Shown here: positions 37,110 through 45,721 of the stretch, in pieces | How the letters are laid out: every line of letters starts with the position of its first letter | How positions within the stretch are numbered: position 1 is the first letter of the stretch | DNA from: Candidatus Calescibacterium sp. | GTDB taxonomy: Bacteria; DRYD01 | Length of the DNA stretch: 64,000 nucleotides | Reading direction: 5' to 3' | Assembly (NCBI GenBank): GCA_025059235.1 | Contig: JANXCV010000002.1 | Coordinates: 209,498 to 273,497, forward strand | Translations under genes and position numbers: made by a program | Notes under the pieces: generated by a model | What the model was told of the DNA's origin: nothing | What the model saw: only the letters and a program-made list of their open reading frames with translations | Databases searched by the model: none

Positions 37110-38266
37110 TAGTTATACATTTCTCTGACTGTTTTTATCCCAGAATAAACGGAGTTACCGTATCTATAAACACTATCTCAAAAGCTCTTTCTCAGAGAAA
37201 CGTATACAATATAATAGTTTCTCCATCCTACGAAAAATCTAACGCTCTTAAAGTTGAAAGTTATGAAGGTATCGATCTGATAAGAGTCCCGTCAAAGACA
37301 TTTATATTCAATAAAGAAGATAGATTTATGCTATTTAACTATAATTATCAACTTTATAAACTGATAAACGATATGACCAGAGAATACCATAAAATTGTCT
37401 GCTTATTTCATAATATTATGAATAGCTATTTTATAGGTAACAGCATTGTTAATTTGTTTAAAAAAAATACTTCTAAAAAAGTTATAAAGATATGTTATTA
37501 TCATACTCTATGGGAATACTATCTTCATTATATTCCTTTACCCAAATTTATTTCTTTGAATTTACTTAGGATTTTGGAAAGGAAAGTTTTGAAAAACATG
37601 GATTATATAATGGTTGCAAATGATTACGTTAAGGATATGGTTATAAGGAAAATAGGTTCTCTTGAGAAAATAATAGTCAATCCTTTACCTATAGATACTA
37701 TATTTTTGGAAAATTTGAATTCCACTCAAGCTTACAAAGGTAAATATTTCCTCTACGTCGGAAGAATAGGTAAAGAAAAAAATCTTTATTTCCTTTTAGA
37801 TGTGTTTTGTGAGTTGGCTAAGTTCGATAATAGTTTCTGCCTTTATCTAGTTGGCGATGGTCCAGAAAGAGAAAACCTAATTTCCTACTCAAAGTCGATA
37901 AAAATTGATGACAAGATATCTTTTCTGGGTTATAGGCCTCAAAGAGAAATAGTGGATTTATACAGGTATTGCCAGGGGGTAATTTTTGTATCAAAAACTG
38001 AAACACTAGGATTAGTAGTACTTGAGGCAATGAGTTGTGGAGCAATTGTATTTACCTTGAATGTCCCACCCTTTAATACTATTATCTCTAATCTTCACAA
38101 CGGAGTATTAGTTGACAAAGAAGAAAAAGAATATTTTGCTAAAAAAATTCTTGATGTCATTTCAGACAGAGATTTGTCACAAAGAATAAAGAGAAATGCA
38201 ATAGATAAGTCTAAAATTTCTCATCCTATTACTTTTACCCAGAAGCTTTTAAATATAGTAGCATAG
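37097..38266 (+). CDS. Glycosyltransferase, GT4 family
   Basis: The 389-residue GT-B enzyme has an N-terminal motif SDCFYPRINGVTVSI, as in family 4 mannosyl/glucosyl transferases, the hinge strand YFLYVGRIGKEKNLYFLLDV, and the donor motif KTETLGLVVLEAMSCGAI (EX7E). The longer frame from 37031 would overlap uppS by 79 nt; the ATG at 37097, which begins the conserved first strand, is chosen instead. It lies between uppS and plsX, so a membrane glycolipid product is likely, but the sugar is unknown. Confidence 0.9.
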   Translation: MGKIVVIHFSDCFYPRINGVTVSINTISKALSQRNVYNIIVSPSYEKSNALKVESYEGIDLIRVPSKTFIFNKEDRFMLFNYNYQLYKLINDMTREYHKIVCLFHNIMNSYFIGNSIVNLFKKNTSKKVIKICYYHTLWEYYLHYIPLPKFISLNLLRILERKVLKNMDYIMVANDYVKDMVIRKIGSLEKIIVNPLPIDTIFLENLNSTQAYKGKYFLYVGRIGKEKNLYFLLDVFCELAKFDNSFCLYLVGDGPERENLISYSKSIKIDDKISFLGYRPQREIVDLYRYCQGVIFVSKTETLGLVVLEAMSCGAIVFTLNVPPFNTIISNLHNGVLVDKEEKEYFAKKILDVISDRDLSQRIKRNAIDKSKISHPITFTQKLLNIVA

Positions 38267-38272
38267 GATATT

Positions 38273-39346
38273 ATGGTTACCATAGGTATTGACCTGATGG
38301 GTGGAGATAATGCGCCTTTATCGGTAATCGAAGGAATTTTTCATTCTATTATTGAAAACAAAGACCTTAATATTCTTGCTACATACTACAAAAACATAGA
38401 TATAAATGAAATGATAAAGAAAATATACAATTTTTCTCCCAAGAGAAGCAAAATAAAAAACTTCATAAAGAGTAATGAATGGAAACATAGAATAGATTTT
38501 GTTCCTTGTGATAATTATATTAGTATGCAAGATAAGCCCTCTAGTTTGTTAAAAAATAAGAGTGATACATTAAGAACCATTTTTGAAATGCTAAGAGATG
38601 GAAAAATAGATGGGGTGGTTTATGCTGGAAATACGGGGGCCTTTCTGGAAGGATCTGTTCTGTTTGTCGGAAGAATTGAAAATGTTAGAAGACCTGCTTT
38701 ACTGACTGCTTTACCTTTCGGTAATCACCCCGTTTTTCTACTAGACAGTGGTGCAAACTCTGAATGCAAACCAGAGTATATTTTACAGTTTGCTATTATG
38801 TCCTCTAGCTACTATAGAATCGTAATATCCAGAAAACCTTCTGTAGGGGTTCTTAATATAGGTAAGGAAGAAATAAAAGGTAACAATCTAGTCAAAGAAG
38901 CTAATAATTTGATCAAAAGTTATGTCGAAAAAAATCCAAATCTATTTACTTATCACGGTTTTATTGAACCTTATGACGTCGTTAACTCAAAGATAAATAT
39001 AGTTTTAGCAGATGGATTTAGTGGAAATATAATGCTAAAATCATTCGAAGCACTATCTGAATATGTAATGGAAGTTATGAAAAAAGAATTTTCCAAAGGA
39101 ATAATTAATAAAGCATTGGGATTAATACTGAGATCTAACTTTAGACGATTAAAAAATTTCTTTGACTACTCAGAATATGGAGGAGCTATCATGTTGGGCT
39201 TAAAAGGAATATGCATTAAAACGCATGGAAGAGCAAATTATAAGGCTATAAAAAATTCTATCCTGTTCACATATAAATTGATTAAAAATGATATGATCAA
39301 AAAAATAGGAGAAGAAATAAAAAATGTAGAATTATGGACTACCTGA
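38273..39346 (+). CDS. plsX: Phosphate acyltransferase PlsX
   Basis: PlsX converts acyl-ACP to acyl-phosphate, the first step of phospholipid synthesis through PlsY. The 357-residue protein begins IGIDLMGGDNAP, the family hallmark, and contains YAGNTGAFLEGS, RPALLTALPF, LDSGANSECKPE and a late GFSGNIMLKSFEA. It carries a longer lysine-rich insertion near residues 40-70 than is usual. It is followed by the menG-like gene with 13 nt overlap. Confidence 0.95.
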   Translation: MVTIGIDLMGGDNAPLSVIEGIFHSIIENKDLNILATYYKNIDINEMIKKIYNFSPKRSKIKNFIKSNEWKHRIDFVPCDNYISMQDKPSSLLKNKSDTLRTIFEMLRDGKIDGVVYAGNTGAFLEGSVLFVGRIENVRRPALLTALPFGNHPVFLLDSGANSECKPEYILQFAIMSSSYYRIVISRKPSVGVLNIGKEEIKGNNLVKEANNLIKSYVEKNPNLFTYHGFIEPYDVVNSKINIVLADGFSGNIMLKSFEALSEYVMEVMKKEFSKGIINKALGLILRSNFRRLKNFFDYSEYGGAIMLGLKGICIKTHGRANYKAIKNSILFTYKLIKNDMIKKIGEEIKNVELWTT

Positions 39347-40095
39347 AATATAACTTGAAACAAGGATACAGAAAAATAAATGCTTTTTATGAACTAAATA
39401 ACCACCTCATGACTTTCGGATTGGATATATACTGGAGAAAAAAAGCTAGTACCACAATATCAAAATTACTTAGCAAAGAAAATAATTATAATAAGAAGAT
39501 TGTATATTGTGATTTTTGTATAGGTACAGGAGAGTTTTTCGAATTAATGTTTAATAAACTAACTGAAATCCAATATGACAAAAAGAGTATTTTTATAGGT
39601 CTAGATTTCAGTTATGAAATGATAGCTAGAGCAAAGAAAAAGAAGGTTTTCAGTAACCACAATGTTTCTCTTATTCTTGCAGATGTAGGTTTTCTGCCCC
39701 TCAAAAATAACTCGGTAGATTTTATCACTATTTCCCTAGGAATTAGAAACTTAAGAAATCCCAACGATATAAATCATAACAATATTTTTGCCCACAGATT
39801 TAACGAAATATATAGGGTTATGAAAGATGGCGGATATTTTTTTGGCTTGGAAACTAGTAGACCTCCCAACAAAATAATAAGAAAAATATCTGACTTCTTA
39901 ACATTGTATATTCTAACTAATATAGCAAAAATATTATCAGGTGATTTTGATACCTATACTTATCTAGCTAAAAGCATAATTGATTTCTTTGAACCAGATC
40001 AGTTTAAAAATTTTCTCTTGAGTATTGGTTTTAAGAATGTGCATTATTATCTTTTTACTTTCGGTATTGTTGCTCTACATATAGCTAAGAAGTGA
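39334..40095 (+). CDS. UbiE/MenG-type methyltransferase
   Basis: The 253-residue SAM-dependent methyltransferase has a YxxxN-type start (NAFYELNNHLMTFGLDIYWR), a SAM site CDFCIGTGEFFELM, an acidic second strand IGLDFSYEM, and the UbiE/MenG marks ITISLGIRNLRNP and FTFGIVALHIAKK. Demethylmenaquinone methylation is the best guess; other quinone genes are not in the window. The SAM loop has two Cys where DxGxGTG is usual. It overlaps plsX and the yceD-like gene. Confidence 0.83.
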   Translation: MDYLKYNLKQGYRKINAFYELNNHLMTFGLDIYWRKKASTTISKLLSKENNYNKKIVYCDFCIGTGEFFELMFNKLTEIQYDKKSIFIGLDFSYEMIARAKKKKVFSNHNVSLILADVGFLPLKNNSVDFITISLGIRNLRNPNDINHNNIFAHRFNEIYRVMKDGGYFFGLETSRPPNKIIRKISDFLTLYILTNIAKILSGDFDTYTYLAKSIIDFFEPDQFKNFLLSIGFKNVHYYLFTFGIVALHIAKK

Positions 40096-40538
40096 ATATG
40101 ATAAAGTATCGGGAAAATCAGACAGATATTTTCTTGGTGGATTTGAGGGATCTTATATCATCCAAAGTTGAATTTCTATCAGGTAAATTTTCGATTCTTT
40201 TTGATTCTTTCGATATACTCGGTTTGTATGTTTATGATAGTTTTAGTCTAGAATGTTATTACGATATAAGAAAGATTGGCGGAAGCTTTCTGGTAAAATT
40301 GAATATCAGATCTAGCATACCGGTCTTCTGTGACATATGCGGAGAAGAATTTAACTATCACTTCTCTCTAGATGTAGAAGAAATTTTCACAGAATATTTT
40401 GAATACAAGAAAAATTTCCATGATATGTACTATTTTATCTTTAACGGATATGAATTGGATGTAGGTAAAATATGCATAGATAACTTTATTTCCAATTTAC
40501 CAATCAAATTTGAAAATGGTTGTAAAAACAAATCATAG
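40092..40538 (+). CDS. YceD/DUF177-family protein
   Basis: The 148-residue protein contains the family core: a beta-rich part ending in SSIPVFCDICGEEFNYHF, then an acidic strand VEEIFTEYFEY and a C-terminal DVGKICIDNFISNLPIKF. In many bacteria yceD sits with rpmF (ribosomal protein L32) and plsX and may act in 23S rRNA maturation; here plsX is close but no rpmF is present. It ends directly against the stop of the convergent gene. Confidence 0.72.
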   Translation: MNMIKYRENQTDIFLVDLRDLISSKVEFLSGKFSILFDSFDILGLYVYDSFSLECYYDIRKIGGSFLVKLNIRSSIPVFCDICGEEFNYHFSLDVEEIFTEYFEYKKNFHDMYYFIFNGYELDVGKICIDNFISNLPIKFENGCKNKS

Positions 40539-41348
40539 TTATTTCCTTATAAGTTTTTTGTATTCATAAAAAAGTGTATAATATAAGCTCCCTAATATTT
40601 CATAGAAAGCTATATTTGTTGTTTCTATATTTTCCATATCTGGTAAGAATAAATACGGGGTAAGAGTAGTTATATATTCATATCTAAAATTTACCGGAAT
40701 AAAGGTTAGGCTGTTTTGTACAAATTCTTTACCAAAAGCATGAATAAGAATTTTTTCCGTTCTTTTCATGTGAAAAGCAGAAGTTATGATTATTGCATTA
40801 TCTGTCAGTTTTAAAAATTCTTTAAGTTTTTTTATATTTTGATATGTATCTTGTGATTCTGTTTCCAAGATTATTTTTGCATTATGATCTATACTTCTTA
40901 TTAATGATTTCATGTTTACAGAGGTTGGGTTATTTTGATTCTTCAAATTCCCTCCTAGAATTATTATCTCTGGGGTTTTATTATAGTACCTTTTTAAGTT
41001 AATGTATACCAACGCTGCTACTATGGTTCTCGATAAACTTTCTTCACCTAGTTCCTTATTTTCTTTCGTTCCTCCACCTAAAATAACTATCTTATCTGTT
41101 TCTCTATACATACTGATTACATTTTCAGGATTGTTAACAATAGAATAGTATAAGAAATAATGGTGTAAGTAATCTTTTTCTAGCGGTAGAATAGCTATAT
41201 TGCTCCCTATAGGTGTAGAAAAGAAATACACTACAAAGATTAAGACTAAAATATACTTTCTTTGATTCCTAGATGAAATTAGGAAAATTGTAAAAAGTAT
41301 TATGTATTGTATATTTAGTATTGATGAAAGAATTTTCTTTACTAACAA
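40539..41348 (-). CDS. ElyC/SanA/YdcF-type DUF218 membrane protein
   Basis: The 269-residue protein has two N-terminal membrane segments (about residues 10-50). A DUF218 domain follows, with KIVILGGGTKENKE, IIILGGN, LETESQDTYQNIKKLKEFL and IITSAFHMKRTEKIL. The ElyC member of this family affects envelope polysaccharide and peptidoglycan lipid-carrier use. The length and anchor fit ElyC better than SanA. It is the last gene of the minus-strand run and abuts the yceD-like gene tail to tail with no gap. Confidence 0.85.
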   Translation of the reverse strand: MLVKKILSSILNIQYIILFTIFLISSRNQRKYILVLIFVVYFFSTPIGSNIAILPLEKDYLHHYFLYYSIVNNPENVISMYRETDKIVILGGGTKENKELGEESLSRTIVAALVYINLKRYYNKTPEIIILGGNLKNQNNPTSVNMKSLIRSIDHNAKIILETESQDTYQNIKKLKEFLKLTDNAIIITSAFHMKRTEKILIHAFGKEFVQNSLTFIPVNFRYEYITTLTPYLFLPDMENIETTNIAFYEILGSLYYTLFYEYKKLIRK

Positions 41349-41353
41349 TATTT

Positions 41354-41797
41354 TTAATCTTTATTACTAATGTTTTTGATAAATTCAAGTACTTGGTATG
41401 GATTTTCTGAGGCTGATACTTTACGCCATATCTTTACTATTTTCCCAACAGGATCGATAACTATTGTATCTCTGGAGGGAAATATTTGCCCTTCTACATC
41501 GAAGAGTTTTGCTATATCGTCTTTTTTATCACTTACAAGCTTTATTTTTAGTTTATGTTTTTCTATAAATCTTCTATGTGATTCTTCGGAATCTTTATTT
41601 ATCCCTATTATTTCTACGTTGAGTTTTTCGAATTCTTCTTTTAGTTTTGAGAAATTTTTTGCTTGGATTGTACAACCCGGTGTATCATCTTTGGGGTAAA
41701 AATACAGAACTATCCATTTACCTTTTCCAACCTCTATTTCTTCTCCATCTATTGTTTTTAATGTAAGGTTTACGATTAAGTCTCCTTCTTTATACAT
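41354..41797 (-). CDS. bcp: Bcp/PrxQ-type peroxiredoxin, 1-Cys
   Basis: The 147-residue thiol peroxidase has the active-site motif FYPKDDTPGCTIQAKNF, with peroxidatic Cys42. The resolving Cys five residues later in classic Bcp is Lys here, and no other Cys is present, so it must work as a 1-Cys enzyme using an external thiol. The conserved Arg lies in FPSRDTIVIDP. GGAGGTG precedes the ATG. It may protect the iron-sulfur enzymes of a low-oxygen cell. Confidence 0.94.
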   Translation of the reverse strand: MYKEGDLIVNLTLKTIDGEEIEVGKGKWIVLYFYPKDDTPGCTIQAKNFSKLKEEFEKLNVEIIGINKDSEESHRRFIEKHKLKIKLVSDKKDDIAKLFDVEGQIFPSRDTIVIDPVGKIVKIWRKVSASENPYQVLEFIKNISNKD

Positions 41798-41833
41798 TTT
41801 TCACCTCCAGCAAGTAGTTGTCTTTAGCTCTTA

Positions 41834-42421
41834 TTACCTTAAAGAAATCGTATATTTCATTTTTTGGGTTATATGTTCGTTTTTATACGTAGCGATTAAA
41901 GTTATATTTTTTTTATATTTTTTAGGCACTTTTACTGTCATTGAATTAGGTGAAGTATAAAATAATTCTACTCCTTTCTCTAAAGCTATTATTTCAACAA
42001 AGGGAGAAAAACCAAAATACCATATTATGTAATATGCCAAATAGTTATCGAATTCAAATTTATCTATTCTCATTATTTCTGGGAAGGAATATGTGTAATT
42101 TTTGGGAATTTTTTCAGAAAAATCTATTACTTTATTATTGTGAAGTATAAAATAGAGGTGTTTATTATGTATTTGCGATATTGTTATTCTGTTGTATATT
42201 TCCTGATCGATGTAAAATCTTTGTGAAGATGATAATAGAATGAATGCTGGGCTGTAGCTTGTTGGTTTACCTATATACTGTATACTTCCCTCGGCAGTTT
42301 GTATTTTCTCTGGAAAACTAACCCATAATAATTGAAGTATAATTATTAGTATTATAGTTGAGATATTATGTACCTTGTTCATTATCATTAATATTTTCAA
42401 ATTTTTCATAATTGAATTCAT
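41834..42421 (-). CDS. Membrane-anchored hypothetical protein
   Basis: The 195-residue frame has a hydrophobic segment (about residues 18-35) near its N-terminus and a beta-rich extracytoplasmic-looking remainder. The first ATG overlaps the upstream gene by 56 nt. Internal ATGs, such as the one at 42382, give a more normal short signal anchor and less overlap, so the start is open. No family recognised; it may be part of the envelope. Confidence 0.65.
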   Translation of the reverse strand: MNSIMKNLKILMIMNKVHNISTIILIIILQLLWVSFPEKIQTAEGSIQYIGKPTSYSPAFILLSSSQRFYIDQEIYNRITISQIHNKHLYFILHNNKVIDFSEKIPKNYTYSFPEIMRIDKFEFDNYLAYYIIWYFGFSPFVEIIALEKGVELFYTSPNSMTVKVPKKYKKNITLIATYKNEHITQKMKYTISLR

Positions 42422-42845
42422 GAAGAATTTCTATTATGTCTAGTATTATAGATCTTAAAAGTTCAGCAGATGTTGAAATTTTATTTATCTGCTGATTTAG
42501 AAGTTGGATCTGAAAGTTAAGTAATCTATCTTTTTGAGGTATGGAAGTTTTCTGGATTTCTCTTATATTCGATTCTAATACTTGTATGGATGTTAGAAAG
42601 TCAAGAAGTAGGCTATCTAGATCCAAAATTTTTTCATCTATCTGTTTAGAGTAGATGATTGAATTATTGAATTCATTCTTCAAAGTAAAATATATATACT
42701 CTCTAATCTTTAAATATTCTTGAATAAGTTTTTGTAGTAATTGATTTAATTTTTGTATGTTTTCGATTTTTGTTATTTCATCTTTTGAGAGAATGATTTG
42801 GAATTCTTGACATATGGAGATGAAGGGTAATGCAATGTTTTTCAT
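42366..42845 (-). CDS. Hypothetical coiled-coil protein
   Basis: The 159-residue, mainly helical protein has long stretches of Ile, Leu, Gln, Lys and Glu in heptad-like order (about residues 20-145), so a coiled coil is likely. There is no membrane segment and only one Cys, near the N-terminus. It starts 8 nt downstream of tRNA-Ile on the same strand and may share its transcript. Function unknown. Confidence 0.65.
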   Translation of the reverse strand: MKNIALPFISICQEFQIILSKDEITKIENIQKLNQLLQKLIQEYLKIREYIYFTLKNEFNNSIIYSKQIDEKILDLDSLLLDFLTSIQVLESNIREIQKTSIPQKDRLLNFQIQLLNQQINKISTSAELLRSIILDIIEILHEFNYEKFENINDNEQGT

Positions 42846-42853
42846 CGAATTTA

Positions 42854-42930
42854 TGGTGGGCCTCTCTGGACTCGAACCAGAGACCTTACCCTTATCAGGG
42901 GTACGCTCTAACCACCTGAGCTAGAGGCCC
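42854..42930 (-). tRNA. tRNA-Ile (anticodon GAT)
   Basis: On the minus strand a full cloverleaf can be drawn. The acceptor stem GGGCCTC pairs with GAGGCCC, the D arm contains AGCTCAGGTGGTTAGAGC, the anticodon loop CTGATAA has anticodon GAT, and the T arm is CTCTGGTTCGAGTCCAGAG. The discriminator is A, and the 3' CCA is encoded (42856-42854), unlike tRNA-Phe in this window. A 5S or 23S rRNA gene is not nearby. Confidence 0.97.
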
Positions 42931-42968
42931 TCCCTATATTCTTTAGATACTCTACTCACTTTTCCTTC

Positions 42969-44741
42969 TTATACTTCTCTCTTCTCGAACCACGAATTCA
43001 GCGGCTGAACATATTCTAAAAATTTCAGTATCTTCTCAAAAATCTCTCTTTCCTCCTTGCCATTCTCTATATCATCACGGATTTCTTGAATTATTTGAAT
43101 TAATTCTGAAACAACATCAACCTCGTAACTCTTATTATTTTTATCAAAGTAAATAGCTAAATTTGATAGTTCTTTAATTGTATTCTCTAATTGGGTTATT
43201 ACATTTTTTGTTTGTTTTTTGATTATGTAGTTATCTATTATTCCTAAGACGTAATTTTGGATGATTGCTGGACTGTGTTGTAGGTTAGTAATCAAAAGTT
43301 TCTCAACTGATATAGGGAAGGGGAAATTACAATTTGCACACTTTGTACTAAAAAAATCGTTCTGTGTACTGCAAGCAGGGCATACTACATTCTGACTAAT
43401 CATCAATTCCATTTCCCTATATATCTCCCTAAACCCCTTCAGGAAATTCAAAAAAGTTATGTATATGTCCTCCAAAATATCAGGATAAATAGTATATTTA
43501 AGCAAATATATAATCAAATCTTCTATAGTTTTTGAGTTATTATCTATTTTCTCTGTTTTGTAAACATTTAAGATAGTAAATATTCTGAGTGTACTTTTTA
43601 CATTAAGTAGCATATTTATTAAAGTTGTTACAGGTAGATTAAACATAAGAACTAATGATATTGCATTTATCAATTCTTTCTCTATTTTTGAATCTGATTC
43701 TGGATCTTTATCTACGATACTATTTGCCTCATCAAGAAACTTTATCAGTATTTCCTTGTAACTAACAAAATCGCTTATGTCAGAAATCTTTAAAATTCTT
43801 AATACATCTTCTATCTCGAGATTCCTTTTTATTATGTTGTTAATAAAAGCCGGATCTAGAATTATTCTTAAAATGTTATTCTTTACAAAACTCAAAACTT
43901 TGTCTTGTTTTTCTAGATCAAGATTTTGATAGTTATCAACTATATCTAGTACACTTATTTTTTCTGCTTTTTTCTTTTCCAATATGAAAAAAGTATTTGA
44001 TGCCTGATTTATTTGTATGAATATTTTACTAGGTAGCTCAGGATCCTCGATGAGATTAATTCCACCTGTTATTAACTCATATGCTGCTCCTAAGGCATAT
44101 TTCATTGCCTCTATAAACGAAGCTTGCTGAGATATTATTTTACTTATCTCTTCTCTCTTTTCTACATCTTTGATCACTTCTAATATTTTACTCTCTTCGT
44201 TTATCTGTTTTTCTAATTCCTCTACTGTTTTTAACGTACCAAACATATATCTTGTAAGCAGATCTACAGGAAAATTTTCCAGATCTTTTATGGATTCTAT
44301 GTACATCCAAAAAATTTTAAGAAATCTGTCTACTACAGGATAAGATGATAAGAATTTTTGATTCTTCAATATTTCTGATACAACATTGTTTAACCTGATT
44401 ATTTCGACTATATATTTAACTGTTTCCTCAACAGTAGAACTATCTATATTGTTTAGACTTATGTCATCTATTTTTTCTTTTATTTTTTCCAGCAGGTCAG
44501 GTAGCTTATCTATGTTTTTTTGGACACTATTTACAAAATTTGGATCCAGGGGTAGGGTAATTTGGGCTAACCTCCAATCATCAACTATTTGATTTGATAA
44601 ATAATCCAAAAAATTAACGAAAATATCCTTGTGATCTATTAATACTTGCTCTAGATCATCTTCTATATAATTAGAAAAGTAAAGTATAGTTTCCAATATA
44701 TTCAAAAATTGTGTAATCGGTGCTGGAAAAACTACTACCAT
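42969..44741 (-). CDS. Large helical protein with C-terminal zinc ribbon, hypothetical
   Basis: The 590-residue, almost entirely helical protein is rich in Ile, Leu, Asp and Glu. One zinc-ribbon-like module lies near the end: Cys454-Pro-Ala-Cys457, then Cys468-Ala-Asn-Cys471. The first residues (MVVVFPAPITQF) do not look like a signal peptide. It starts 7 nt after the nuclease-family gene on the same strand, without an obvious ribosome binding site. No family is recognised; the ribbon suggests contact with nucleic acid or protein. Confidence 0.75.
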   Translation of the reverse strand: MVVVFPAPITQFLNILETILYFSNYIEDDLEQVLIDHKDIFVNFLDYLSNQIVDDWRLAQITLPLDPNFVNSVQKNIDKLPDLLEKIKEKIDDISLNNIDSSTVEETVKYIVEIIRLNNVVSEILKNQKFLSSYPVVDRFLKIFWMYIESIKDLENFPVDLLTRYMFGTLKTVEELEKQINEESKILEVIKDVEKREEISKIISQQASFIEAMKYALGAAYELITGGINLIEDPELPSKIFIQINQASNTFFILEKKKAEKISVLDIVDNYQNLDLEKQDKVLSFVKNNILRIILDPAFINNIIKRNLEIEDVLRILKISDISDFVSYKEILIKFLDEANSIVDKDPESDSKIEKELINAISLVLMFNLPVTTLINMLLNVKSTLRIFTILNVYKTEKIDNNSKTIEDLIIYLLKYTIYPDILEDIYITFLNFLKGFREIYREMELMISQNVVCPACSTQNDFFSTKCANCNFPFPISVEKLLITNLQHSPAIIQNYVLGIIDNYIIKKQTKNVITQLENTIKELSNLAIYFDKNNKSYEVDVVSELIQIIQEIRDDIENGKEEREIFEKILKFLEYVQPLNSWFEKREV

Positions 44742-44748
44742 ACGTAAA

Positions 44749-45552
44749 TTATTCTAATACTTGTTTTATTGCTTTTTGTAAACTTAGTTGTACTTCAATT
44801 AATCTATGATCGGATACTTTTTTTGCTATTGGATTTTCTATTTTTCCTACCACGTTAAAAGTGTTTTGAATTACCGTATTTTGAAGTTCTTCTGATAGAA
44901 AAATATAGTCTAATGTGCTTACGTGTTTTCCGTAGTGGGTAGGTAATTTGGTTTCTTTTGATAGTTTATCCAATTTCCTTACATCCTTGAAGTTGGAGTT
45001 TTCGATTGTTTTTATTACAGATGAATCTGGTAGATCGTTGAAATCTCCCATTAATATTGTAGGCATTTTTTCTTTTGTGGCAAGGTCAACCAAGTTCATT
45101 GCTTCTTTCTGTCTCTGGATATCAGCTTCTACTCCACCCCTTTTCGATTTCAAATGAACAGAAAAAATCTTTACGTCAAATCCCGGCATCAGTTCCACTA
45201 CGGCCTCCACTGGAGGTCTTTTGAAATTCGTGTTATTTTCGTTTATTGTATAACTCTTTATCTTAAATTTCTTATCTATTAGCAGTGCTGTTGCTATACC
45301 TCTGTCATCAGACTTCCCTACTATCACATTGTATTTCTTATCTAAAGATGTGATTTTTAATAGATCGTATAGAATTTGCTCGTTCTCTACCTCTTGTAAA
45401 GCTACTATGTCAGCATTGGTATTTTTTAATATTTCAGCTATTCCTATCATATGTTTTTCTGGCTTTGGAGGACCGTCGCTCTTTACAGGATCATCAAATC
45501 TGTCAAAAAGATTATATAAATTGTAACTTGCTAACTTTATTTTACTTATCAT
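44749..45552 (-). CDS. Endonuclease/exonuclease/phosphatase-family protein
   Basis: The 267-residue protein has the DNase I-like fold. Motifs run in order: LASYNLYNLFD (Asn), DIVALQEVEN (metal-binding Glu), FSVHLKSKRGG (His), LMGDFNDLPD (Asp and Asn), STLDYIFLS and a final SDHRLIEVQL (Asp-His pair). All catalytic residues are present, so it should be active as a nuclease or phosphatase. There is no signal peptide, so a cytoplasmic site is inferred. The substrate cannot be read from sequence. Confidence 0.88.
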   Translation of the reverse strand: MISKIKLASYNLYNLFDRFDDPVKSDGPPKPEKHMIGIAEILKNTNADIVALQEVENEQILYDLLKITSLDKKYNVIVGKSDDRGIATALLIDKKFKIKSYTINENNTNFKRPPVEAVVELMPGFDVKIFSVHLKSKRGGVEADIQRQKEAMNLVDLATKEKMPTILMGDFNDLPDSSVIKTIENSNFKDVRKLDKLSKETKLPTHYGKHVSTLDYIFLSEELQNTVIQNTFNVVGKIENPIAKKVSDHRLIEVQLSLQKAIKQVLE

Positions 45553-45638
45553 TCTGTTCCCTTGCTATCTGTATTCTCAAAACCTTTTATATTTTATATA
45601 TCCCTATATGTAGTTCTTTAAATATACTATGTGAATTT

Positions 45639-45655
45639 TTTACAAATTTTTTACA
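45639..45655 (+). repeat. Doubled TTTACA motif upstream of subtilase gene
   Basis: TTTACA at 45639-45644 and again at 45650-45655 gives the 11-bp period seen at 27030. A related TTTACT follows at 45671, about two turns further. The site is 67 nt before the subtilase ATG. TTTACA at 45650 with TACTAA at 45673 (17-nt spacer) could be a weak promoter. Confidence 0.5.
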
Positions 45656-45721
45656 ATACCAAGACTTGTTTTTACTAACCCCAAAAAAATTAAGTAAAAA
45701 CACAAATAAGAGGGGGTAAAA

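Noticed and set aside
41370..41699. Plus-strand frame of 109 codons opposite the peroxiredoxin gene
   Set aside because: It is a shadow of the clearly conserved bcp gene.
40560..42400. A dif recombination site near the gene-orientation switch
   Set aside because: Several TTATGT and TATAAT words occur, but none has the paired 11-bp arms with a 6-bp centre.
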